Source: Allomyces macrogynus ATCC 38327
Lineage: Eukaryota > Blastocladiomycota > Blastocladiomycetes > Blastocladiales > Blastocladiaceae
Length of the DNA: 54,470 bases
Direction: 5' to 3'
Assembly: GCA_000151295.1 (NCBI GenBank)
Contig: GG745374.1
Coordinates: forward strand, 49,779 to 104,248
In this document: positions 12,602-22,874 of the stretch, piece by piece
Position numbering within the stretch: position 1 is the first letter of the stretch
How the letters are laid out: every line of letters begins with the position of its first letter
Notes under the pieces: model-generated
Database searches by the model: none
Seen by the model: only the letters and a program-made list of their open reading frames with translations
Told to the model about the DNA's origin: nothing
Made by a program: the position numbers and the translations under genes

Positions 12602-13166
12602 TTACGAGAGTAGATCGGCCAGCTGGTCGACGGCAGCGTTCAGGTGCTCGTTGGTCTTTTCGGCGACGCGCTGCTGCTCGTCGTACGCGGCCTGCGCGGC
12701 GAGATTGCGTTGCCGCAGTTCTTCCTTGGAAATGCCCTTTTTCGAGCCTGTCGGCGTCGTCGTTCCTGCCGGCTGGTTGCACGTTCCGTCAGTCGGCCGC
12801 AACGACGAGGCATCAATCCGCAGTGAATATGGAGTCCTGTACCTTGGCCACAATCGTCGAGTGCTCCCTGATCAGCGCTGTAAACACCGAGTCCAAAGCC
12901 TCGGCCTCCTCGCACATGCGCGACCGCGACGAGAGTCGCGATGCGGGCCGACTGCTCACTGGCGAGTCGGGCGATGCGCCCTTGCTGCTCAACCTGCTGC
13001 CAGGCTTGGTTGGTGCGGTGGACTTGCCGGGCGTGACTCCTGCGAGCGCGAGCGTCTTGTGCAATTGCGACTTGGCCGTGGTGGCGGAGCCGGACCGGGT
13101 CGGGGTGCCGTTGGCGGAACGCGTGGCTGGACGGGCGCCGGATCGGCTTGGTTTCGATTTGGCCAT
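12602..13166 (-). CDS. Small Ser-rich protein with C-terminal coiled coil, unknown function
   Basis: Two exons, 13166-12843 and 12772-12602, are joined across a 70-bp GT-AG intron and give about 164 aa. The first 80 residues are Ser/Arg/Ala/Gly-rich and basic (SKPSRSGARPATRSANGTP), probably disordered. Two amphipathic helices follow, one around EEAEALDSVFTALIREHSTI before the intron and one around RNLAAQAAYDEQQRVAEKTN after it, ending in DQLADLL. The layout resembles small coiled-coil subunits of kinetochore, spindle or trafficking complexes, but no family is recognisable. Evidence that it is real: in-frame splicing, two good heptad-like helices, and compact placement between LAS1 and GAA1. 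Confidence 0.7.
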
Positions 13167-13530
13167 GGCGACGGCGGCAGTGCAACAGGTCGTGAGTGCG
13201 ATTGGCGACCGTGTCGGGCTCGTGCTGGCGTTGTACTCCTGCTCGTGCTGTTCGTTTCAGGAAAATGCGCGAGCTGGCTTTGCGAATGGCGAGGGCACCT
13301 GTGTACACGGTCACGTGCTGGCAGCCGAGCGGTCGCGGTGGTCTCCCCGCCGCTCAGATCCGCCGTCATGCGTCGGCCGCAAAACATCAACCATTGAACA
13401 GCACCGTGACTGCGACCACTAGATGCAAACAAGTTGAACAAAATGGCGATTGCACGGGAATACGCGCGCCAGAGCCGCCGAAGGAAGCTGCTCGCGGTCA
13501 TCCGCCGCTGGGCAGTGCCGCATCTCGTGT
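13167..13530. promoter_or_regulatory. Divergent intergenic region between the coiled-coil gene and GAA1
   Basis: 364 bp between two outward-facing start codons. It should hold both promoters. No TATA box or other recognisable element is visible. Confidence 0.4.
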
Positions 13531-15621
13531 ATGAATCAGCATTCCAGCCCAATCGAACCAAGAAATGATCTTCCAGTGAACCGGTCTTGATATGGCCGTG
13601 CCGATCATTTTATCAATTTGACACTGTCGCGTCCATTGCGCGTCGCCGCGATCACAGGCTCATTTTGGTCCTGGCGGGCATCGCCGCGTTCGTGGCGCTG
13701 CCGACGCTGCCAGAACTGCGCAAGCGGGCCAAGGTCGACGAGAATGCGTTTATGCCGGGACACGTACGTTCTCCACCCGAACAAGATTAGAGATTGCGTC
13801 TCGGTCATTGCTGAGCTGATCATCCACGCTCGAAATGACATCGTAGATCACCACACACTACAACATGGAAGATTGGAAGTACATCTACGACCACGAGCAG
13901 GAAGCGTCGTACCTGACGCGCTTGAACCGGTACGGCATCCGTCCGTCCGATGCCGGCGCGTCCACTCCACTCACCACCCGGATCGAATCACGGCAGCACC
14001 ACGTGGGTCGAAACCGAGCTCCATTTCATGGGTCTCGAGCACTACAAGCACACGACCACGGCGTGCCGCGGCGACGAGACCGCATGCGTCGAGTCGTCGA
14101 GCGTCTACACGATCATTCGCGCACCAAAAGGCGACGGGTCTGAGGCCTTGGTCCTGTCTGCGAGCTGGGAAGGGGCGGCCGCCGGCAAGTTTGGCTCAAC
14201 GAGTCCAGGTGTGCTCTTGGCCATGTCGCTGACCCGGTTCTGGAAACGTTTGTTTCATTTTCCGCCCTGGTTTGACGTTGGTCATGAATCTCACCGACAC
14301 TTCCCTTCAGGCTACTCATATTGGGCCAAGGACGTGATCGTCGTCATTGGCGACCACCCGGGCGCGGTCGCCGAATGGCTTCATGATTACCACCACGCCA
14401 AGCCAGGGCAGCCGTTCAAGCGCGCTGGAAGCATCCAGGCGGCGATCCATCTCGATTTCGACAACAATCTCTTCAACTCGCTCGGCATCGAATACGGTTC
14501 GCTACGATCCGCATTCGCTGTTACTTGAGTCCCGAATCTGACCTGCCCAATCGGTGCGTGTAGACGGCTACCTCGGCCAGCTGCCAAACCAGGATCTGAT
14601 CCTGGCCATGGCGTTGATTGCCCAGCAGGCCAACATCCACGTCTCGGTTCACGGCGACCAGCTCGCCTTCGGCGACAGCAACGATTGGACGTTTGTGTTG
14701 CGCCGGCTCGCGCACAACGTGGCTCGCCAAGCGCAACTGTCACCGCGCGGGCCGCACTCGGCGTTCAAGCAGTACGGCATTGACGCCATCACGGTGCGCG
14801 GACTGCGCGAGTTGGAGACATGGCGAACGACGTCGATTTCGCAAATGGGCGCGTACGTGCTGATCCGGTGTCTTCTCGTCCAAGTATTGAACCCTCACCT
14901 TCTCAAACAATCCAGGGTCCTCGAATCGATGTTCAGGGCGCTCAATAACTTGATCGAAAAATTCCACGCGTCCTACTTTTTTTACCAGTTCCTCTCCATC
15001 GACTCGTTCATCCCCATTCTCCACTTCCTCCCATCGGTCGCACTTTTGAACGTGGCTCTGATCATCTCGGCCATGAATCTCTGGATGTGTACCGACGCAT
15101 CAGCCGGATCCGTTCCACCACCCGACGCGACGCCGACCCCGCGCTCTTTCGCCGCGCCGCTCCGGACCCTCGGTACTGCCCTCGCCACTGGCGCCGTCGT
15201 GCATGCGACCAGCGCACGCATTCCACTCAGCATTGCTGCATCGCTGCTCATGGTCCCTGTCGCACCGCACCTCATGCGCTCCAAGACTACCACGCAGTCG
15301 CGCTTGTTGCTCGTGTGTGTGAGCCAAGCCCTGACGGCGAGCGTGACGCTATCTGTCATGGTCGTCAACTGGGCGCTCGCGTTGACCATGTCGGTCGTGC
15401 TTGTCGTGGCGTGGCTCCTCGTACCGGTGGCACCACGCGTGTTCCAGTGGACCGCAATCGTGCTCAGCCATCCAGCTGTTTGGATCGCGTTGGCGACGCA
15501 GTTCGGGGTCGTCGACGTGGTGCGGTCGGGTATCGAGACGCACCCGATGACCAGTGCCGTCATGTGGTTGGTCGTGTATCCGGCGCACCTCGCGTGGATC
15601 GCGTTGGCCACGGCGCGCTGA
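13531..15621 (+). CDS. GAA1: GPI transamidase subunit Gaa1
   Basis: Gaa1 is the ER membrane subunit that presents the GPI lipid to the transamidase. Exons fit at 13531-13583, 13658-13763, 13847-13929, 13997-14247, 14311-14496, 14564-14852 and 14916-15621, about 557 aa. The first membrane helix (LILVLAGIAAFVALPTLPEL) is followed by the family's ENAFMPGH. The luminal domain shows SVYTIIRAPKGDGSEALVLS, YWAKDVIVVIGDH, GYLGQLPNQDLI and LESMFRALNNLIEKFHASYF, and the C-terminus has several hydrophobic helices. Two introns (14248-14310 and 14853-14915) are each 63 bp and hide inside an open frame. Two points are uncertain. The first exon (ATG 13531, donor GTCTTG) is chosen only because it gives an ATG in frame. 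The third intron could start at 13945 instead of 13930, adding five residues. Confidence 0.92.
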
Positions 15622-16102
15622 CGGGCATTATGTTTGCTGTGTGCCCGTTTTTGTCGTGAATACATTCGCGGCTCCGCGTTCTGGAATCTTCTCCACGTTT
15701 CTTGGACTTCTCGGCTCGCGCCATTTTGGCGCGCTCTTGTCGCTGTTTTGTCCCGTGTTTGTCGAGCTCCACAGGAGAAACGCGAGCCACCCCTGCAGCC
15801 CCCAACGCGTCGCAACGCGTCGCACGCCCAGCCGTACACGACCGTGCCTCGGCTCCTTGCTTTGCCCGCGCTCATCTGCCCCGAATCCGTTGCCACTGCG
15901 GGACGCTATAAGAGTCGCGCTTCCAACACCATCCTCTTTCTCCCCGCCCGTCCGTTCGACGACGACCGTTCGCGACGCTGGCCCTTCTACACTTAACAGC
16001 AGCCCCGCGATTCGGTATATAGGCTCAGCGACAGTCATTCCGCGTTTTTGCCCGTCAAGCTCACGAACCAAATCCTCTGTGGCATTGAGCCTGCCCACCA
16101 CC
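15622..16102 (+). promoter_or_regulatory. Intergenic region upstream of the orphan gene, with TATA-like boxes
   Basis: No coding sequence supported. TATATA at 16016-16021 lies about 82 bp before the next ATG, and TATAAGA occurs near 15907. Both are reasonable core promoter candidates for the downstream gene. Pyrimidine-rich stretches lie between them. Confidence 0.45.
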
Positions 16103-17585
16103 ATGACCGCGTTGAATCCGACCATGACCGCGCCGCTCGAGTACCTCGGCACAATTTGCCGCGCGGCCGACGGGTCGTACCAGGTGCTGAACATGGACGA
16201 GGCTGAGCTTTCGCGGTTCCTCGCGTTCATGATCACCAAGGGCGCCGCCGACGCGGCGCGGCCCCTCGAATCGGCCGCAATTGGCCAGGTCCAGGAGCAG
16301 GGCGACGCGGGCAAGACCAAGGAAAACGAGCGCGATCCCAAGGTGCAGCTCGACGCCCGTGACCAAGACGCAGGCGCCAGTTCGGCGGCAGCCGACAGCG
16401 AGGCGGCGGCCAGCAGCTCCGGCAGCGGCCAGCAGTTCGGTGGCGGCAAGCAGCTCGGTGGTTATGGCGCTGGCGACCGCTGTCGGGACGGTCATGATTT
16501 CGGCCGCGGCTTCGCCCGCACAAATTCGTCGGTGGCAGCTTCGTCGGGCTCAATATTGACAGGGGCCATTGCGAGCGCGACGATCAACAACGAATCAAGG
16601 ACATTGGCATTTGCCCACTCGAATTTGCGCACGCACGCAAGCTCAGCGGTCAGCAGCGATGCCGACTTGGCTGACTTGTTTGCCAACCTCGCTGTCGAGC
16701 CTCCGTTGCTGTTGGATGGCTATGACCGCTATTTCCAGGAGGTCTCGTTGATGCACGTCACGCTCAACCAGGAGACAATGCGCATGTTCCACTCGTTCAC
16801 CACCTGCCGTCTTGCGCTGCGTTCGGGTGGAGAACATTGACCTTTTGCAACAGGGTCGATTCATGCATCCAGGCAAATCCTGCCCTGCAAGCGCTCGGAG
16901 AGCCTGACCGGCAACTGGTGTTCGATTGCATTGTTCGACCCCACTTCGATATGGAATGGCGATTGGGCCGTGGCGTGGGCCTCGATTCATGGCCCTGGAG
17001 ATATTATCGAGAAGAACAGCGTCTACGCGGTTCCCGTGCACGACTACAGCCTGAGTGGTCCGAATCCAGGCAGCTGGGCGGTGACGACGCCGCTCCGTGC
17101 GGTCGATATGAATCCGGAGGACTTCGCATGGTTCTGTTTTGTGCGTCGTGTTCTCTTTGCCTCATCAAGCTCTGAATTTACTCGTCAGTGGCCGTGGAGC
17201 TCACATTTCTTCATTGCTCAAGGTCCCGGAGTCGAAATGGCCGCAGGTCGATGTGATTGGTGTTCTGTGGGTGCGCTCCGACCTGAATGACCGTCTTCGC
17301 CAGGAAACGGGCGTGTGCTTCAGCTACCCCGGCATGATTTCGCATGACGGATCGCGCCTTCCTTTTGCCTGCCTGACCTGCGACGGCCTCATCCGCGACC
17401 TTTACTGCCCGCTCGTGTACGACGCTCCAGCACAACAGTGGGTCATGGACGAGCCAAACCTGTATTTCAATGTCGTCAAGTTGGGCTTGGTCGAGACATC
17501 GATCCAGCTGGACGAGCAGCAGTCGCGGTGGCACCGCGTCGAGAACATGAAAAGCATGAGTAAAAAGTGGAGGATCGGTCGTTGA
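16103..17585 (+). CDS. Uncharacterised protein of about 450 aa
   Basis: The start ATG lies in a strong context (cccaccaccATG). The best model is 16103-16808, 16854-17140 and 17223-17585, 451 aa. The second intron (17141-17222, GTGCGT donor, 82 bp) is convincing. The first (45 bp) is not: donors at 16809, 16821 and 16827 all keep frame, and all leave introns shorter than any other here. Residues 1-55 look ordered (YLGTICRAADGSYQVLNMDE), a Gln/Ser/Ala/Gly-rich linker follows, then a helical segment (LADLFANLAVEPPLLLDGYD). The C-terminal half looks like a compact Trp-rich domain (SIWNGDWAVAWASIHGPGD, SKWPQVDVIGVLWVR). I recognise no family. Confidence 0.65.
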
Positions 17586-18465
17586 TAAACAGTCACATTT
17601 GTTCACCTTATTCTTGTGGAGCGCTCATTGTGCTCTCCGGCGCGGAACGAGCGGTCTGGGGCTGTAGTGTGAGACAAAAACAATTCCTTTTCTGAACAGC
17701 GGCAGAGCATGCTAATCGAAGCGGAGATAAATTTGCAACTCCTCATTTTGTCTGGTTTAGACTCCTTTTTAATACTTAAATACTTATACGAAATAGACGT
17801 CAGTTACCATTCTCACCGTGTAAGTTGTGCGCACGTGCTGCTGCTGAGCGCTCACAATGTTGGCGACCAGGTCGAAGCAGACGTTGCGACGTCAGCGGTG
17901 TCGTTGCAGGTCGACGCTGGAAGGACGCGGGGACGGCCGGAAATGGCAGCAGCTTGAACGGGTTGCCGTGGGGCAGTGCGAGACGCGATCTCATTGAAAA
18001 CGTGGCTGAGCAGATCCACACGTGCGCGCGAGCAACAAGTGCCACCGCACACAACGAAAGCAAGAAAGTCGCCCAACCAGGCGCACAAGCAAACCACCAC
18101 CAAACTCGAGCCGCACAAATCGGCCAGCACCTGCACCATCGCTCTGACTGCAGGCCGCCACTCTCAAGTGCGCTCAAGCGCCCTCCCTCCACCCGATATT
18201 TGCAAGTTTGCACCACGACCACGAGCACCAACGGCATTGGCGCTGCTACACACTGCATCGCGATCCAACGAGTCTGGCCACCAACCACCGACCGGCTTTC
18301 CCAGCGTGCCGCAGCAACGCCAACGCCGACTACTGTAATTACGCGTCGCGAGCCGCGCGTCTGATCGTCCCCGCCGTGTGCTGCCTCGCGGGTGCTCAAC
18401 GACGCCACCAGCCCTCGCCGTGACCCCGCACCCGTCTGCTGTTTCCGCTGCCGCTCCACGCGGCC
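17586..18465 (+). promoter_or_regulatory. 880-bp intergenic region upstream of the PKA gene
   Basis: No gene supported. The left part is AT-rich for this genome (for example 17765-17800, with ATACTTAAATACTTATAC) and probably holds the 3' end of the preceding transcript. The right part, 18060-18465, is CA/CG-rich leader-like sequence. Long leaders are common for signalling kinases, but that is only an inference. Confidence 0.4.
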
Positions 18466-20054
18466 ATGACGCTCATCGACACGCTCGTCGAGAAAACCAA
18501 AAAAGCCATGACTGCCGGCGCCAACGCGGCTTCGTCCGGGTTCCGGTCGACGCACGAGTCGCGCGCTCCCTCGCCGCACCGCGACGACGGCACCGGCTCG
18601 ACAACGCCGACGCTCGACGAGATTGAGCACGGACTCGATGTTGTGACTGTTGGCGACCTGCTGGTCCCGCCACCGGGCGGCAACACGAGCTCGAGCATTC
18701 TTGCCGCGCAACAGCGCGCGCAGCTCGCGCACACGAGCGACCACTACGCGCCCGTGGCGCCGGCAGCTGAGGAGGCCGACCCTGCGCTGACGCGGCGGGG
18801 GCGGCATACGCGTCTCGAGGACCTCGATATCCGGCAAACGCTCGGGACTGGTTCGTTTGGCCGCGTGCACCTCGTGCGCGAGAAGGACACGGGCAAGTAC
18901 TTTGCCATGAAAGTCTTGAAAAAGACCGAGGTCGTCAAGCACAAGCAGGTCGAGCACACGCTCAACGAAAAGCACATTCTCGAGCAGCTGCAGCACCCGT
19001 TCCTCGTCAACCTGCATTCGTCGTTTCAAGACGCGTCGCGGCTCTACATTGTCATGGACTACATTACGGGTGCGTGTGGTACCGTTTTCTCAGTGGCTTC
19101 GGCCTGAGCGTTTCGGCTGACCACCCAGATCCTTGATTGACGACCAGGCGGCGAGCTGTTCACGTATCTGCGTCGGTCGCAGCGCTTCTCCAACAACGTG
19201 GCAAAGTTCTACGCGGGCGAGGTCTTGCTCGCCTTCGAGTACCTGCACAAGCGCGACATCATTTACAGGGACCTCAAGCCCGAGGTACCTGTCTTGGATC
19301 AATTGACGAGCTCGACCAGTGTGATCTGACGCGTACTGCTCTCCCGCACAGAACCTCTTGCTCGACGGGCAAGGCCACATCAAGATCATCGACTTTGGGT
19401 TCGCTCTGTGCTCCGCGCACTATCCCCATTGTTTGACGCGGCTTCTGACACGCATCCTTGCCCATAGTTTTGCCAAGTATGTGCCCGACGTGACGTGGAC
19501 CCTCTGCGGTACGCCCGACTACCTGGCGCCCGAAATCATCCAGTCGCGCGGGTACGGCAAGGCCGTCGACTGGTACGCGCTCGGCGTCCTGATTTTCGAA
19601 ATGCTCGCGGGTTACCCGCCATTCTACGACGAGGGTACGTCCGGCCCCTCTCACCACCCGCGATTTCGCCGTAAACGATTGAACAGTCTTCTGACCACCC
19701 TTGCACCATTTCTTCCCAGACACGATCCGCATGTACCAAAAAATCCTGCAGGGCCGCGTCAAGTGGCCGTCGCACTTTGACCCGGCGGCGCGCGACCTGC
19801 TGAAGCGACTCTTGACGGCCGACTTGACCAAGCGGTACGGCAACTTGAAGGGCGGGTCCAAGGACATCAAGACGCACCGGTGGTTTGCCAACCTCGACTG
19901 GGGCAAGCTCTACCGCAAGCAGATTCCGCCACCTTACGTGCCATTGAACCGCGGCGACGGCGACACGTCCAACTTTGACGTCTACCCGGAAGAGACAGAG
20001 CCGTATGGTCGCCCAGGACCGGACCCGTACTCGCACCTGTTCAAGGATTTCTGA
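18466..20054 (+). CDS. cAMP-dependent protein kinase catalytic subunit (PKA, AGC kinase)
   Basis: Ser/Thr kinase of the cAMP pathway. Exons are 18466-19069, 19148-19284, 19352-19398, 19468-19634 and 19720-20054, 429 aa, with introns of 67-85 bp. After a variable, Ser/Ala-rich N-terminus of about 117 residues the kinase domain is complete: GTGSFGRV loop (127-134), VAIK-type lysine K149, YRDLKPEN catalytic loop, DFGFAK split by intron 3, activation loop [14 protein letters not shown] with the PKA-type phosphothreonine, and GYPPFYDE. The C-tail ends exactly in FKDF, the FxxF hydrophobic motif that closes PKA catalytic subunits, which argues for PKA over PKC, Akt or S6K. The N-terminal extension is longer than in animals, as is usual for fungal TPK proteins. 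Confidence 0.96.
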
Positions 20055-20465
20055 GCAGAGTGGGGAACGGAGCTTGTAGAAATGTGTTTGACATCCTCGC
20101 CTTGCATTATTTTTTTCTTCTCCTCGCCTGCTTTGCTTCTCATGTACCGATTTTTTTTGGTACTCTTGTTGTTTTCTTGTATCGCTTTCACCTGCATGTC
20201 GCTTCATGCCGCCGTCATTGTCCTGTCTCGTTTGTTTTCCATTGTTTGGCACCATCGCTAGGCTCGCCCTTTGCCTCATGCGCGGCTCACCCATTGCTTT
20301 CCTCCTTCCCTTCTTCGCAAAAACTGCAGTGAACACGATTTGGCTTGATGGGATCCGCTCCATTCTCTCATGCATGCGAATTTTGAGAATCGGCGGTTCC
20401 GCACCAAGATTGTCTATTTCAATCCATTCTCGGTCTTCATTTCACCCACCCTGGAACCAACATGA
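20055..20465. other. Convergent 3' region between PKA and velvet genes
   Basis: 411 bp with no supported gene. It is T-rich on the plus strand (20105-20190 has several runs of five to eight T), as expected of transcript ends. No hairpin terminator is expected or seen in a eukaryotic context. Confidence 0.4.
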
Positions 20466-21993
20466 TTACTCGGTGCCATCCTCGTCCTGCGCAGCCGGTG
20501 CGGCAGCAGCACCCGCGCGCGTCCGCGCACGCTTGGAAGCACGCCGTGGCGGCGGAGCGTCTTCGCCGTCTGCGTCGCCCCTGCTGCCCCGACCCTCAGT
20601 GCGCGTCGGGATCTTGATGCCTTGCTTGCGCAAGAAATTGGTCAACTCGGTCGATTCTACGAGAAAGGGTGGGAACGATGAGGTGAAACGGGTCACGGAG
20701 TGGATCTCCGGGGTCACGAACAACGCACCCATCATCCCCGGGAACTTCTTCGGCGAATAAGCCGTGAACACGTCGCTCACGGCCGTTGCGAGGACGGGCG
20801 CCTCGGTCTCGCGCTGTGCCTCATCCCCTTCCACCCCATCCTCCATCTCGTCCTCGTCCCCGTCGGCATCCCAATCGACCATCCCGCCCAGCGAGACCAG
20901 CTCAAACTGGAGCCGGAACTGGCCATCCGCCCCAATGCCGAGGTCAGGGAACACAAAGTAAAACAGGTTGCTGCTCTCTGCGCGCGACCGGACATGGAAG
21001 CACGACGACCATGTGTTGCCAAGCAGGCACCGCTTGGCCGTTGGCAGGAACTGCACTTGCGCCGTCGGCGGAGGGATCGTGTGCGACCACGGCAGCTGCG
21101 GAGTCGTGTCGGCTGCTGCGGCCGGTGCCGGTGGTGCTGGTGGCGTCGCTGGACTTGGGGCGGCGGGAGCAGCGGCGGGAAGTGCTGGAGGTGGTGGCGC
21201 GACCGCGGCTGCCGCCGCGCTGCCGCCCATAGCCGCGTCAAACAGCGCGGCCATGTCGAACATGTCGTGGTTCATGGCCATGGCCGTGGTCACCGGTGGA
21301 GGCGGCACCGCGTACACGGCTGTGCCGCGCGCGAGGCCTGCGGGGAGAACGGGCGTCGACGCGTGCGAGCTGGCCGGCGTGATCAGCGCGGGGCTCGCGT
21401 GGTGCATCGTTGCCGTCGCGGCGGGCGGCGGCTGCACCGGCGGAGGTTGCGGCACGGACGGGACGGCCTTGTTCCATGTTGTCCACTCGACGGTCAAGTC
21501 GGGGTTCCACAGCGTTGCTTGGACGACTAGGTGCGCGTATTCGGCGGGGCTAAGCGTAGTACGGGAGAGTACGGCGTCAGACCAAAAAAGCTCGTTCACG
21601 CGGCCAAAACAGTCGCTCCGTACTCGGTCAAGAGCGCACCCGATGCACCGTCGTAGAGAAAGACTTGCAGGACCGGCGGCGGGTCCATGGGGCGCCGGTC
21701 GCGGTCGCTGCTGCACGTCCGGCATCGGTCCGGGTGCTGCACAACTTGCAGCTCGTAGCAGCTAATTATGACGTTGGCACACAACGTCGGGGTCAGCTTC
21801 TCGACCCCCGCTCGATGGTTCTCGTTGAGTTACGGGGTACAGACCGTTGCGGAGGTGCCGGTGCAGCACTACTTGCGGGATCCTGGGCGCTTGCAGCGAG
21901 ATGACCAGTACCACCGCCGTACATGGCGGCAGCGAGCGGGTTCTGCAGCGACGACGGGCCTGCGGCGGTCAGTTCCGTGCCGGTCCACATCAT
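20466..21993 (-). CDS. Velvet-domain regulator, VelB-like (insert within the domain)
   Basis: Velvet proteins are fungal transcription regulators linking development with secondary metabolism. Exons fit at 21993-21845, 21761-21624 and 21549-20466, about 456 aa. The domain starts with YELQVVQHPDRCRTC, then DRRPMDPPPVLQVFLYD and AEYAHLVVQATLWNPD. After an Ala/Pro-rich insert of about 150 residues (roughly 118-267) it resumes with CLLGNTWSSCFHVRS, FYFVFPDLGIGADGQFRLQF, SDVFTAYSPKKFPGM and FLRKQGIKIPTR. An insert at this place is a known trait of VelB. The tail is basic (RRASKRARTRAG), a possible nuclear signal. The second intron (74 bp) is well supported. The first may be 83 bp (as used) or 44 bp (acceptor the same, donor at 21805), which would add 13 residues. 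Confidence 0.92.
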
Positions 21994-22874
21994 GGTATCG
22001 GTCAGGTCGTTGGCGGAAGAACAAGAGCGCGGTGCTTGAGCGCCGAAGCTGGTCGGAGCTCAGACTGGGAAGCGCGTCGGGCGTCGGTCGGCATGGTGCA
22101 TGCGCAGGTCTGCGGGGTTCTTGAAAGTCCAGCCGGGCGCTTCGCGACGTGGCGCCCCGTGTTGGACCATGGCTGTTTTCGATATCATCGAAACCGTGCG
22201 CAGGGACATGGGTGTGGTCTGCCGGCAGGGCAGGGCAGAGAATGACCGACTGCTTGTCGTACCAAGCGTAAAGACTTGCAGCGAGCAGTTCAGCAGTTAG
22301 CCGTGCCCGACGCGCGCGTGAGCTGCAGACCGCGCACGCCAACGAAGGATCGCCAAAAGAACAGAACGGGCTGCGGTTCTATTCTTGTCTCGGCAAGTCG
22401 CTGCTCTCGTCTTCTGCTATCGATCGTGGCGTCGGAACAGACGTGCGAGCTCTGGCACGAACAGGACTCGTGCGTTTCATTTTATTCCAGGTGGCAGCAC
22501 GGGGGGGGGGGGGGGGGGGCTGACTAAACTTTCGCGCGTGAAACGAAACGGAGCCGCGAAGGTGCCCAAGATATTTCAAATTTCTAAATACAAATCGACA
22601 CGAGGAATGTGCAAGCAAGGCCCACCTGGACACTACAGGCGCGCCCGTGCCGTGGATCACAAAGAGACACACCAGGTCAAGGGCAGAGAGGGGGGAGGGT
22701 CGCTCATGACGGAGGAACGGATGCAAGATGCCCGAGGGCCACACGCGCTGACAAACCAACGAGCGAGGGTCGCAACACAAGCGGCCGCGCACTGCGAAAT
22801 CAAGAAACCAAGAAACGGCAATCAGCCAATGGTAAACGAAATCGACACGACTCGACTCGACTCGACTGGCGCAC
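21994..22874. other. 881-bp intergenic region between velvet and ARB1 genes
   Basis: Should hold the velvet promoter (right of 21993 on the minus strand) and the ARB1 3' end. It contains a 19-base G run and, at 22846-22866, a short CGACT pentamer repeat just past the ARB1 stop. No gene is supported, although several overlapping open frames exist by chance. Confidence 0.45.
22501..22519 (+). repeat. Poly-G tract (19 G)
   Basis: Uninterrupted G run at 22501-22519 in the ARB1-velvet intergenic region. On the minus strand it is poly-C, which would lie in the ARB1 3' flank. The length is easily misread by sequencing, so the exact count is uncertain. Confidence 0.85.

Noticed and set aside
22100..22342. 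Minus-strand frame upstream of velvet that could extend its N-terminus
   Set aside because: It is in a different frame from the velvet exon 1. An ATG in good context (accATGATG) at 21993 gives a sound start.
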